Positions 26,645-35,070 of a DNA stretch of 64,000 bases are shown in pieces. The position numbers were made by a program, and so were the translations under genes. Numbering within the stretch: position 1 is the stretch's first letter; each line of letters begins with the position of its first letter. Below the pieces are notes generated by a model. The model saw only the letters and a program-made list of their open reading frames with translations. It did no database searches and had not been told where the DNA came from. The stretch lies in assembly GCF_052113705.1 (NCBI RefSeq), contig NZ_JBGQOG010000011.1, positions 1 to 64,000 on the forward strand, in the 5' to 3' direction. The DNA is from JBGQOG01 sp052113705 (GTDB lineage Bacteria; Pseudomonadota; Alphaproteobacteria; Rhodobacterales; Rhodobacteraceae).

Positions 26645-29527
26645 TCAGCGGCGGCGCAAGGCCGCGCTCAGCACCTCGACCGGATGCAAAGGGCGCCGCC
26701 CGGAGAAGCGTTTGGCCTGACAGCGGCAGGAAAAGCCGGTGGCCAGTGCCCTTTCGCCCGCAATCTCGATCCGCCCCCGCCATGAGAGATCATAGAGCCG
26801 CTCTGACAATGCGGCTTTGTCGCGCATGTGCCCGAAAGTGCCCGCCATGCCGCAACAGCCGCTGCGCTCGGACTGCACCGCAAGCCCGAACCGGGCAAAC
26901 ACGGCAGCCCAGCGGGCGGGCGTTTGCGGATCGGCAGCGGCTTCGGTGCAATGGCTGAACAGGCTGTAGGGCCGGGCATCGGCGGCGGCCGGCCGGTCTG
27001 CGCGCCAGATTGCCGCCGGATCAACCGCGGGGTCGGTCGCCTCAAGCAAGAAGCGGTCAATGGCGGTAACCTCGGGCAGGGGGGTGCCTTCTTCCGCATA
27101 TTCCGCGGTGAACATCGACACGAAAGCAGGCTCCACCGCGACCAGCCGGTATCCCTGACCCTGCCACTCCCGCATCTGCGCCAGACTGGCGGCGGCACGC
27201 CGCGAAAACGCCCGCCTCAGGCCCAGCATGTGCAGCGCCTTGCCGGTTTTGACCGGGGTTGAGCAGGTCACCTCATAGCCGAGATGGCCGAGCAGGTCGG
27301 CGCAGGCCGCGATCACCGCGCCATCAAAGGTGCCCAGAAAGCCGTCGGCGATCAGCATCACTTTGCCGCGCGTGCCGGGGTGGCCGCGGCGGTGCCGCGG
27401 GGCAGGGCGCACTTGCGGCAGATCGGTCAGCCCGGTGGCGCGCAGCACCGGCGCCAAAAGCCGCAGCGCGGCATTGCTGAAGGCGGGAACCGCGCGCATC
27501 AGGGGGGCCAGATCCTCCATCCGCGCCAGCAGATGGTGCGACAGGGGGCGCCGGTGGCGGCTGAAGTAAGACGCATAGAAGCGGCTGCGCATCTGTGGAA
27601 CATCGACCCGGACCGGGCATTGCGCGGCGCAGGCCCTGCAGCCGAGGCAATCCGAGAGGCTGTCATGAAGCTCTGCCTCAAGTGCCCGCAACCCGGGCGT
27701 TTCGGCGCCCGCCGCGGCGGCCGACTGCTGGCGCGCCCAGCTGCGCAACAGGGCTGCGCGCCCCTTCGGGCCGCGCAGCCGGTCGCCGGTCGCCTTGTAC
27801 GACGGGCACATTGCCTCATCGGGGTCGCGCCCCATGCATTGGCCGTTGCCATTGCATTTGATCGCCGCCGCATAGGTTTGCGACAGTGCCGGGGTGATCC
27901 GCGCATCCAGCGGCCCCCGGAAGGGCACCGCGTCCAGCGGGGTCAGCTTCTGTGCGGGATCGGGGCTGGCGATTTTGCCGGGGTTGAGCAGGTTGTCGGG
28001 GTCAAAAGCCGCCTTGATCCGGCACAGGGCAGTATAGAGGCGGGGTCCGAAGACATCGGGGACATATTCACCGCGAAAGCCCTTGCCATGCTCGCCCCAG
28101 ATCAGCCCGCCATGATCGCGGGCCAGACGGTGGACCGCATCCGAGATGTCGCGGATCATGGCGGCGTCATCGGGCAGCCGCATGTCGAGCGCGGGGCGCA
28201 CATGGACGCAGCCCACATCGGCATGGCCGAACATGCCGTAGCTCAGGCCGTGCGCATCCAGAATGGCGCGAAACCCGGCGACAAAGGCGGGCAGGTTTTC
28301 CGCCGGAACCGCCGCATCCTCCACAAAGGGCGTCCCCTGCCGTGTCGGGTCCATCCGCCCCAAAAGCCCGACGCATTTCGCGCGGAGCGACCATAATTCG
28401 CCGATGGTCGCATCGTCGGTCACGGCGCGCGCATTGATGAGGCTGGCAGGGGCGGGCGCGAGGGCGCTGAAACGGGCCACCGCCGTGCGGATCGCCGCGT
28501 CATGCGCGCCGGTCACTTCAACAAAGTTCAAACCGCGCACCGGGCGGCTGCCGTCATGCTCCAGAACCCCGGCCACCGCGCCCCATACCGGGTCTTGCTG
28601 CGCCAGCGTCAGAATCTTGTCGTCGATGAATTCAATGGCCGCAGGGTCGCCCGCCAGCAGGCGGCCGACATCGTGCAGGGCGGCGGTCATGTCGTCATAG
28701 GCATAGACAATCAACGCCCGGCGCTGCGGCTTTGGCACCAGCCGCAGCCGGAGGCGTTTGGTCAGCGCCAGCGTCCCTTCCGAGCCGCAAAGCAGCTTGA
28801 TCAGCGACACCGTGCCATTCTGACAGGCCTGTTGCAGGTTGTACCCGGTCAGACCCCGGTTCATCACCGGAAACACCCGGGCGATTTCGGCGGCTTCGGC
28901 CTCTGCCGTCTCCCGGATGAGGGCAGAGAGCGCGGCGGCCCGCGCGCCTTTTGCGCCGGACGGCCCCGCCTCCAGCGTCAGATCGCTGCCATCGGCCAGC
29001 GCCAGCTCCATCCCCAGCACATGGTCCGAGGTGCGCCCGTGCAGGCGCGATCCTTTGCCGGATGCATCGGTCGCGGCCATGCCCCCCAGCGTCGCGCGCG
29101 AGGCCGTGGAAACCGTGGGCGCAAAGAAGAGGCCGCTGCCCGCCAATGCCCGGTTCAGCTGATCGAGGACCACACCGGGCTGCACAATCGCATAGCCTTC
29201 CTCGGTGTTGATCTCCTCGATCACCGTCAGATGGCGCGAGCAGTCCACGACCACGGCGTCGGTCAGCGACTGGCCATTGGTGCCGGTGCCGCCGCCACGC
29301 GCCGTGATCGCGATGCCGCTGGCCGTCGCGGCCCGGGCAATGCGGTTCAGATCCTCCGGCGTGCGGGGGAAAACCACGGCCAGGGGCGGCAGTTCATAGA
29401 CCGAATTATCCGTGGCAAAGACGGCACGGGTGGCGCCGTCTTCGGCCAGATCCCCGGCAAAGCCCCCGGCGCGCAGGTGATGCCGAAACGCGGCCAGCGG
29501 CCCGTCCGGGAGGGGCGACCTCTGCAT
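26645..29527 (-). CDS. ydiJ: D-2-hydroxyglutarate dehydrogenase-type FAD/Fe-S oxidoreductase (YdiJ-like)
   Basis: A 960-residue protein. The N-terminal half is a PCMH-type FAD-binding domain (ITARGGGTGTNGQSL about 73-87) plus FAD-linked oxidase C domain; the C-terminal half carries two iron-sulfur clusters (CMGRDPDEAMCPS region and CLGCRACAAQCPV) and CCG-type cysteine motifs (SHCTEA, SGCCGM). Size and order match E. coli YdiJ, which oxidises D-2-hydroxyglutarate to 2-oxoglutarate. Its start overlaps the hglS stop (TGATG), coupling it to the enzyme that makes its substrate. It is last in the lysine/aminoadipate operon. Confidence 0.9.
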   Translation of the reverse strand: MQRSPLPDGPLAAFRHHLRAGGFAGDLAEDGATRAVFATDNSVYELPPLAVVFPRTPEDLNRIARAATASGIAITARGGGTGTNGQSLTDAVVVDCSRHLTVIEEINTEEGYAIVQPGVVLDQLNRALAGSGLFFAPTVSTASRATLGGMAATDASGKGSRLHGRTSDHVLGMELALADGSDLTLEAGPSGAKGARAAALSALIRETAEAEAAEIARVFPVMNRGLTGYNLQQACQNGTVSLIKLLCGSEGTLALTKRLRLRLVPKPQRRALIVYAYDDMTAALHDVGRLLAGDPAAIEFIDDKILTLAQQDPVWGAVAGVLEHDGSRPVRGLNFVEVTGAHDAAIRTAVARFSALAPAPASLINARAVTDDATIGELWSLRAKCVGLLGRMDPTRQGTPFVEDAAVPAENLPAFVAGFRAILDAHGLSYGMFGHADVGCVHVRPALDMRLPDDAAMIRDISDAVHRLARDHGGLIWGEHGKGFRGEYVPDVFGPRLYTALCRIKAAFDPDNLLNPGKIASPDPAQKLTPLDAVPFRGPLDARITPALSQTYAAAIKCNGNGQCMGRDPDEAMCPSYKATGDRLRGPKGRAALLRSWARQQSAAAAGAETPGLRALEAELHDSLSDCLGCRACAAQCPVRVDVPQMRSRFYASYFSRHRRPLSHHLLARMEDLAPLMRAVPAFSNAALRLLAPVLRATGLTDLPQVRPAPRHRRGHPGTRGKVMLIADGFLGTFDGAVIAACADLLGHLGYEVTCSTPVKTGKALHMLGLRRAFSRRAAASLAQMREWQGQGYRLVAVEPAFVSMFTAEYAEEGTPLPEVTAIDRFLLEATDPAVDPAAIWRADRPAAADARPYSLFSHCTEAAADPQTPARWAAVFARFGLAVQSERSGCCGMAGTFGHMRDKAALSERLYDLSWRGRIEIAGERALATGFSCRCQAKRFSGRRPLHPVEVLSAALRRR

Positions 29528-30876
29528 CAGGCCGCCTTGTGGCCCGCCAGAAGATGCGCCTGTCCGAGGGCGGCAAGCGCCACAGACAGGCTCTCGGCCT
29601 CGGTCGCGGCATAAAGCGCCATTTCATCCGCCACGCGCGCGCCCAGCGCGGCCTCAAAGGCGTCTTTGTTCGCGGCGGGGCGGTAGTTCGACTGATCTTC
29701 GGAGCCAAGGTTCGATTGAAAGATCCCGGCGGCCGAGACCGGCAGGAAATCCTCGTAGACCTGCGGATCGGCGATCAATGCGCCCATGTCGATCAAGGCC
29801 TTGATGCTGTCGGCAGGCCGCGCCAGCGCGCCCTGTGCGGCGCGGTAGCGGTAAAAGGCCAGACCCGCGCGGCGCAGCGCGCCATGGTCATCGGGCAGGG
29901 CGGCAAAGCCCGTGGCCAGCCGCTCGGCATAGCTGCCCTCCTCTGCGGCGCGCACCCGGGCAAGGGCGTCATCATAAAGCGCGCGGCCCTTGGGCGTCAG
30001 CGCCACGCCGCGCTGCTCGATCTCGCCAAAACGGGCAAGATGGGTGCCGGGGGTGCCGTGGAACAGCACTTCCTCCTGCAGGGCTTTGAATGAGGTCTGG
30101 CGCAGCAAAATGTCTGCGGCGCGGTGCGGCGGGCCTTCGATCACCGCTTTCGGGTCAATGCCGCGTTCAGGCATCATGCGCTGCACGGCGTCAATGTCCA
30201 GCGTGCGCGGGGTGAGGTGGTTGATATGCGGCCCGCGAAAGCTGACCACATCGGCCACCAGACGGTGCGCCGCCACCAGTTTCGCATAGGTTTCAACGCT
30301 CACCGTGGCATCGCTGTGCCAGCGGAAGGTTTCGAGCGCCTCGCGAACGAAATCTTCTGCCTCGGCCTCGGTCAGGCCGCCCTTGGCCTCGGCCCGCTCG
30401 ATCAGCGCGAGGGCGCCGTCGGTGACGATCTTTCGCTGGCTCAGGATGGCGTCGGCTTCGGCGGCAAGCGCCCGGTCCTCGATCAGATCGAGACGCAGGA
30501 GCGAAGTGAACACCCGGAACGGATTGTGGCGCAGCGAGGCCGCCTCGACCGGGCGAAAGGCGGTGGAATGCACGGGAATGCCCGCGACGGAAAGGTCGTA
30601 GTAGCCCACGGGCGCCATGCCCATCACGGCGAACATGCGGCGGATGAGGGACAGTTCCTGCGCCGTGCCCAGCCGGATCGCGCCATGGCGTTCACCGTCC
30701 AGCCGGTCGAGCTCGCCCGCAGCTGCCAGTTGCGCCCGCAAGGCGGGGTCTGCGGCGAGGGTTTGGGCGTTCACGTCGCGAACCAGATCCATCAGTGTGC
30801 CGTATTGCGGCACCTCGCTGCGGTACATGGCGGACATGGCTTGCGAAAAGAGCGTGCGGATGGCGTCGGGATGCAT
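29527..30876 (-). CDS. hglS: 2-oxoadipate dioxygenase/decarboxylase (HglS, DUF1338)
   Basis: A 449-residue DUF1338/YdcJ protein. ATG 30876 (MHPDAIRTLFS) is chosen over the open extension to 31080, which is Pro/Arg-rich and covers the intercistronic hairpin. GIPVHSTAFR (H103, R108) and RGPHINHLTPR carry conserved His residues expected to bind Fe(II). HglS converts 2-oxoadipate to D-2-hydroxyglutarate, a step in bacterial D-lysine/pipecolate catabolism. Its neighbours supply 2-oxoadipate (aminotransferase) and remove the product (YdiJ). Confidence 0.9.
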   Translation of the reverse strand: MHPDAIRTLFSQAMSAMYRSEVPQYGTLMDLVRDVNAQTLAADPALRAQLAAAGELDRLDGERHGAIRLGTAQELSLIRRMFAVMGMAPVGYYDLSVAGIPVHSTAFRPVEAASLRHNPFRVFTSLLRLDLIEDRALAAEADAILSQRKIVTDGALALIERAEAKGGLTEAEAEDFVREALETFRWHSDATVSVETYAKLVAAHRLVADVVSFRGPHINHLTPRTLDIDAVQRMMPERGIDPKAVIEGPPHRAADILLRQTSFKALQEEVLFHGTPGTHLARFGEIEQRGVALTPKGRALYDDALARVRAAEEGSYAERLATGFAALPDDHGALRRAGLAFYRYRAAQGALARPADSIKALIDMGALIADPQVYEDFLPVSAAGIFQSNLGSEDQSNYRPAANKDAFEAALGARVADEMALYAATEAESLSVALAALGQAHLLAGHKAA

Positions 30877-30954
30877 GAGTTCAGCCGTTTCATCTGTGCG
30901 GTGATGCAGGTGTGGGGAAGTGCCGGAGGGGGGAGGCATCAGTGTGCGTTGGGA

Positions 30955-30976
30955 CCGGGCCCCCGGCGGGGCCCGG
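30955..30976 (-). other. Intercistronic hairpin between amaB-like gene and hglS
   Basis: A perfect 9-bp stem, CCGGGCCCC / GGGGCCCGG, with a CGGC loop, in the 116-base gap. No T-tract. It may attenuate or stabilise the operon message. Confidence 0.55.
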
Positions 30977-30992
30977 CCTGTTGGGGATCGGA

Positions 30993-32492
30993 TCAGATGT
31001 CGAAGGACACGCCCTGCGCCAGCGGCAGCTGCGCGGAATAGTTCACCGTCGAGGTCTGACGCCGCATATAGCCTTTCCACGCGTCCGAGCCGCTTTCACG
31101 GCCGCCGCCGGTCTCTTTCTCGCCGCCAAAGGCGCCGCCGATTTCCGCGCCCGAGGGGCCGATGTTGACATTGGCAATGCCGCAATCCGAGCCGGTGCAG
31201 GAGAGGAAGGTTTCGGCCTCGCGCACGTTCAGCGTGAAGATGCAGGACGACAGTCCCTGCGGTACGTCGTTTTGCAGCGCGATGGCTTCCTCCAGCGTCT
31301 CATAGCTCATGACATAGAGGATCGGCGCGAAGGTTTCGGTTTTGACGGTTTCGGTCTGGCCCGGCATCTCGACCAGAGCGGGCTGGATATAGGCACCCCC
31401 CGGCACATTCTCGGTCACCACCGCGCCGCCAAAGACGACACCGCCCTCGGCCGTGGCGTTTTTCAGCGCCGTGGTCATCGTGGTGAGTGCGGCCTGGTCC
31501 ACCAGCGGGCCGATCAGTGTGCCCGCCTTGCGCGGATCACCGATGGGCAGGCTGGCATAGGCGGCCTTCAGTTTCTCCACCAGTTCGGCCTTGATCGAGC
31601 TGTGCACGATCAGGCGGCGCAGGCTGGTGCAGCGCTGGCCGGCGGTGCCGACCGCCGAGAAGACGATGCCGCGCACCGCCATGTCGAGATCGGCCGAGGG
31701 GGCCACGATCATCGCATTGTTGCCGCCGAGTTCAAGGATCGAGCGGCCCCAGCGTGCCGCGACTTTCGGCCCGACAATGCTGCCCATGCGGGTCGATCCG
31801 GTGGCCGAGATGATCGGCACCTGTTTCGAGGCAACCAGCGCCTCGCCGACATCTGTCTTGCCGATGACAATCTGGCACAGACCTTCGGGCGCATCCTTGC
31901 CAAAGCGGGCAATGGCACGGGCCAGGATTTTCATGCAGGCCAGCGCGGTCAGCGGGGTCTTTTCCGAGGGTTTCCAGATCACCGGATTGCCGCAGATCAG
32001 CGCCAGCGCCGCGTTCCAGGACCAGACCGCCACCGGGAAGTTGAAGGCCGAAATCACGCCCACCGGCCCCATCGGGTGCCAGGTCTCCGACATGCGGTGG
32101 CCCGGACGCTCGGAGGCGATGGTCAGGCCATAGAGCTGGCGGGACTGGCCGACCGCGAAATCGCAGATGTCGATCATTTCCTGCACTTCGCCCAGACCTT
32201 CCGAGGTGATCTTGCCCGCTTCCAGCGTGACGAGCGCGCCCAGCGCCTCCTTGGAGGCCCGCAGCTCTTCGCCCAAGAGACGCACCAGTTCGCCCCGGCG
32301 CGGCGCGGGCACCGCACGCCAGGCCTTGAACGCTTCCTGCGCGGTGGCGATCACGCCCGCCATCTCGGCCACGGGGGTCTCGGCGATGGTGGCAACGGTG
32401 GCGCCATCAATGGGCGAGCGGACGGCCAATGTGCCGCCGGTGAGTTCCGCCTGCGTGAAACCAAGCGCGGTCAGAACGGTGGAGTGATCCAT
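30993..32492 (-). CDS. amaB: Piperideine-6-carboxylate / 2-aminoadipate semialdehyde dehydrogenase (ALDH7-like)
   Basis: A 499-residue aldehyde dehydrogenase. NAD-site WKPSEKTPLT, general base in ELGGNNAM, and catalytic Cys in GQRCTSLRRL are present. The C-terminal FGGEKETGGGRESGSDAW pattern is typical of the ALDH7/antiquitin group, which oxidises aminoadipate semialdehyde (in equilibrium with piperideine-6-carboxylate) to 2-aminoadipate. It follows the aminotransferase by 25 bases, with AGGAGA before its ATG, inside the operon that ends in hglS-ydiJ. The operon context strongly supports this assignment. Confidence 0.88.
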   Translation of the reverse strand: MDHSTVLTALGFTQAELTGGTLAVRSPIDGATVATIAETPVAEMAGVIATAQEAFKAWRAVPAPRRGELVRLLGEELRASKEALGALVTLEAGKITSEGLGEVQEMIDICDFAVGQSRQLYGLTIASERPGHRMSETWHPMGPVGVISAFNFPVAVWSWNAALALICGNPVIWKPSEKTPLTALACMKILARAIARFGKDAPEGLCQIVIGKTDVGEALVASKQVPIISATGSTRMGSIVGPKVAARWGRSILELGGNNAMIVAPSADLDMAVRGIVFSAVGTAGQRCTSLRRLIVHSSIKAELVEKLKAAYASLPIGDPRKAGTLIGPLVDQAALTTMTTALKNATAEGGVVFGGAVVTENVPGGAYIQPALVEMPGQTETVKTETFAPILYVMSYETLEEAIALQNDVPQGLSSCIFTLNVREAETFLSCTGSDCGIANVNIGPSGAEIGGAFGGEKETGGGRESGSDAWKGYMRRQTSTVNYSAQLPLAQGVSFDI

Positions 32493-32517
32493 GATATGTC
32501 TCCTTTTGGGTCGCGCG

Positions 32518-33699
32518 TCAGCGCAGGGTCTTGAGGGCTTTTGCCATGCGCGACAGCCCCTTGTTCAAATCATCCTCGCCATAGGCAAAGGATATACGGG
32601 CGTGCCCCGGCAGACCAAAGGCCGCGCCCGGCACGATGGCGACATGCGCCTTGTCCAGCAGCCATTGGCAAGCCTCGGTACAGGTAGCAAACCCGCCCCG
32701 GGTCATCATCCCCCGAATGTCGGGAAAGACGTAAAACGCACCGTCGGGTTCGGGGCAGATGATGCCCGGCATGGCGTTCAGCCCGGCCACCATCATCTTG
32801 CGCCGGGTGTCGAGCACCTCAAGTCGCACGGCGAGATCCGCCTGATCGCCGGTCAGTGCCGCCAGCGCCGCCGCCTGGCTGACCGAGGAGGCGCCCGAGG
32901 TGATCTGCCCCTGCACCGCCGCCATCGCCTGCATCAGCGGCACCGGCCCGACACCCCAGCCAATCCGCCAGCCGGTCATCGACCAGGATTTTGACACGCC
33001 GTTCACGACCAGCGTCCGCCCGGCCAGTTCCGGCGCGACGGCGGCAAAGCTGGTGAAGGGCACATAGCTCAGATGTTCATAGATCTCATCCGCCAGCACC
33101 CAGACCTGCGGGTGATCGGCCAGCACATCGGCCAAGGCGCGGATCTCGGCCGCGCTGTAGATCGCGCCGGAGGGGTTGGAGGGCGAGTTCAGCATCAGCC
33201 ACCGGCTGCGGGGCGTGATCGCCTGCGCCAGCGCCTCGGCGGTCAGCTTGAACCCGCTGCTCATCTCGCAGGGGATGGTGACGGCGGTGCCGCCCGCCAT
33301 CGCGACGATATCGGAATAGCTCGTCCAATAGGGCGTGGGGATGATCACCTCATCGCCCGGATCAAGCGTGGCCAGCATGGCATTGGCCAGCACCTGCTTG
33401 GCGCCGGTCGACACCACGACCTGCGCCCGCGTCACACCGTTTATCTTGGCGATGGCATCGCGCAGGGCCGGCGTACCCGCCGTGGCGGTGTATTTCGTCT
33501 GCCCGTTCAGCGCCGCCGCATGGGCGGCCTCGATCACCGCATTCGGCGTGGGAAAGTCAGGCTCGCCCGTGGAAAGGGCAACAATGTCATGCCCCTCGGC
33601 GCGCAGCTGCGCCGCCTGTTCGGTGATCTGCACGATCTGCGAGATCTCGATCCCCGACATCCGGGCCGAGCGGCGGAAGGCGGCGGGACTATCCAGCAT
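32518..33699 (-). CDS. PLP-dependent aminotransferase (fold type I), probable 2-aminoadipate aminotransferase
   Basis: A 393-residue class I aminotransferase: GEPDFPTP at 45-52, SPSNPSGA at 172-179, and PLP lysine K237 in NGVSKSWSMTGWRIGW. It resembles aspartate/aromatic transaminases of the AspC subgroup I-gamma. ATG 33699 is used because a purine-rich GGCGGGGGG lies upstream; a frame open to 34227 overlaps the divergent regulator gene and is rejected. As first gene before amaB-like, hglS and ydiJ genes, it most likely converts L-2-aminoadipate to 2-oxoadipate (inference from context). Confidence 0.87.
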   Translation of the reverse strand: MLDSPAAFRRSARMSGIEISQIVQITEQAAQLRAEGHDIVALSTGEPDFPTPNAVIEAAHAAALNGQTKYTATAGTPALRDAIAKINGVTRAQVVVSTGAKQVLANAMLATLDPGDEVIIPTPYWTSYSDIVAMAGGTAVTIPCEMSSGFKLTAEALAQAITPRSRWLMLNSPSNPSGAIYSAAEIRALADVLADHPQVWVLADEIYEHLSYVPFTSFAAVAPELAGRTLVVNGVSKSWSMTGWRIGWGVGPVPLMQAMAAVQGQITSGASSVSQAAALAALTGDQADLAVRLEVLDTRRKMMVAGLNAMPGIICPEPDGAFYVFPDIRGMMTRGGFATCTEACQWLLDKAHVAIVPGAAFGLPGHARISFAYGEDDLNKGLSRMAKALKTLR

Positions 33700-33823
33700 G
33701 ATGCCCCCCGCCTGCCAGAACGGCGCTGTGGTCCCCGGTTCCGGTGGCTGTTTCCCATTCGACGCTGTGCAAAACCATCCAAGCTCTCCTGTTCCCGAGG
33801 GCAGAGTAGCGAAGAAGTTGATT

Positions 33824-33868
33824 GCATAAAATGCGACCATCCTGCATTTATTTGTGCATATCCTGCAT
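33824..33868. promoter_or_regulatory. LysR-type operator cluster, lysine operon / lysR
   Basis: In the divergent AT-rich region are a palindrome GCAT-AAA-ATGC (33824-33834) and two direct copies of ATCCTGCAT (33839-33847 and 33860-33868) spaced exactly 21 bp, two helical turns. This is the layout expected for a LysR regulator binding between divergent genes. Confidence 0.5.
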
Positions 33869-33883
33869 GCGTTGAGGTGCCCC

Positions 33884-34774
33884 TTGTCTGCCCGCCTTCC
33901 CAGCCTGTCCCTCTTGCGCTGCTTCAGCGCCTCGGCCCGGCATGAGAGTTTCAGCGAGGCGGCTGAGGAGCTGGGGCTGACGCAGGGCGCGGTCAGTCGG
34001 CAGGTGCGCGACCTCGAGGCGCAGATCGGCACGCCGCTCTTTCGGCGCGAGGGGCGGGGGGTGCGGCTGACCGAGGCGGGGCGCGCGCTTGCGACGCCGT
34101 TGTTGGGTGATCTCGACCGGTTGCAACGCACCCTGCGGCATGCGATGGCCGCGGGGGTCAGTGCCAAAGTGCTGACGATTGCGGCGCCGCCGACCTTTGC
34201 CACCCGCTGGCTGATGCCACGTCTCAAGCATTTTCGCGCCGAGCAGGAGAATGTGGAATTCGTGGTCTACAGCCGCTCGGACCCGTTTGATCTGAACGAA
34301 GAGCAGGTTGATCTGGCGGTTCACTTCGGGGGGTGGGACTGGCCCGGGGCGCAGCTGACCCCGCTCTGCCCCGAAGATCTGATGGTGGTCGCGGCGCCCG
34401 ACTTGCTGGAGGCGCATCCGCTGCGCGCGCCCACCGATGTGCTGACCTTGCCGCTGCTGCATCTGATGTCGCGCCCGCATCTGTGGGAACGCTTCAGCCA
34501 GAGCATCGCGCCCGGCAGCCCGCCGCCGCGCGGGGGTAGTCAGTTTGACCAATTCAGTCTGATCATTGCCGCCACGGTTTCGGGCATGGGGGTTGCCATA
34601 TTGCCCAGCTACCTGATCCAGACAGAGCTGGCAGAGGGGCGGCTGGTCTGTCTGGCCCCGGTTGAGGCGGATCTGGGGCAGAGCTATTTCGTCGCGCGCC
34701 CCATGGGGCGGACGAGCAAGCTGGCCACGGACTTTACCGCCTGGTTGCGGCGGCAGGTGGTCCAGAAGAAATAG
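33884..34774 (+). CDS. LysR-family transcriptional regulator (GcvA-like)
   Basis: About 296 residues with LysR HTH (FSEAAEELGLTQGAVSRQV near residues 20-38) and a GcvA-type substrate-binding domain (PPTFATRWLMPRL, VDLAVHFGG). TTG 33884 is favoured because GAGGTG precedes it; a GTG at 33854 in frame has no ribosome site and would overlap the presumed operator. It is divergent from the aminotransferase-amaB-hglS-ydiJ operon and is its probable activator. Confidence 0.87.
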   Translation: MSARLPSLSLLRCFSASARHESFSEAAEELGLTQGAVSRQVRDLEAQIGTPLFRREGRGVRLTEAGRALATPLLGDLDRLQRTLRHAMAAGVSAKVLTIAAPPTFATRWLMPRLKHFRAEQENVEFVVYSRSDPFDLNEEQVDLAVHFGGWDWPGAQLTPLCPEDLMVVAAPDLLEAHPLRAPTDVLTLPLLHLMSRPHLWERFSQSIAPGSPPPRGGSQFDQFSLIIAATVSGMGVAILPSYLIQTELAEGRLVCLAPVEADLGQSYFVARPMGRTSKLATDFTAWLRRQVVQKK

Positions 34775-35070
34775 CCTGATTTCTGCTGCGAAAGCCGGGT
34801 GCTGTCCGTCCCGGCGCGGTGAATATGTCCCGGGTTTCTCACGGGAACCCCGGGGTCAGGCCGGGGACGGGAGCGGCATGGGGGATGATCATGCAGGGGC
34901 CGAGGTCCCCCGGTGCTGTCACCGCAGTGCTGCCCCCGCAGTGCTGTCCGCGCAACGGTGTCGGCACCGGGGGACCGCCGCCATCCCCAAAGACGATGGG
35001 TCACATTGGCGCCGCAGAAATGCCGATGGCGCCAGGGGCGACGTCAGCCGATGCCCGGCTTCACCATCTG
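34775..35070. other. Convergent intergenic region with long inverted repeat
   Basis: About 300 bases, no supported gene. A perfect 12-bp inverted repeat GGTCCCCCGGTG (34904-34915) / CACCGGGGGACC (34965-34976) encloses 49 bases that include two direct CCGCAGTGCTG copies (34922-34932, 34936-34946). It probably serves as a bidirectional transcription end, or is a small degenerate element. Confidence 0.5.

Noticed and set aside
30877..31080. N-terminal extension of HglS
   Set aside because: Pro/Arg-rich, covers the hairpin and the end of the aldehyde dehydrogenase gene; MHPDAIRTLF matches the expected N-terminus.
33700..34227. N-terminal extension of the aminotransferase frame
   Set aside because: It overlaps the divergent lysR gene and its operators; the aminotransferase fold begins at the ATG at 33699.
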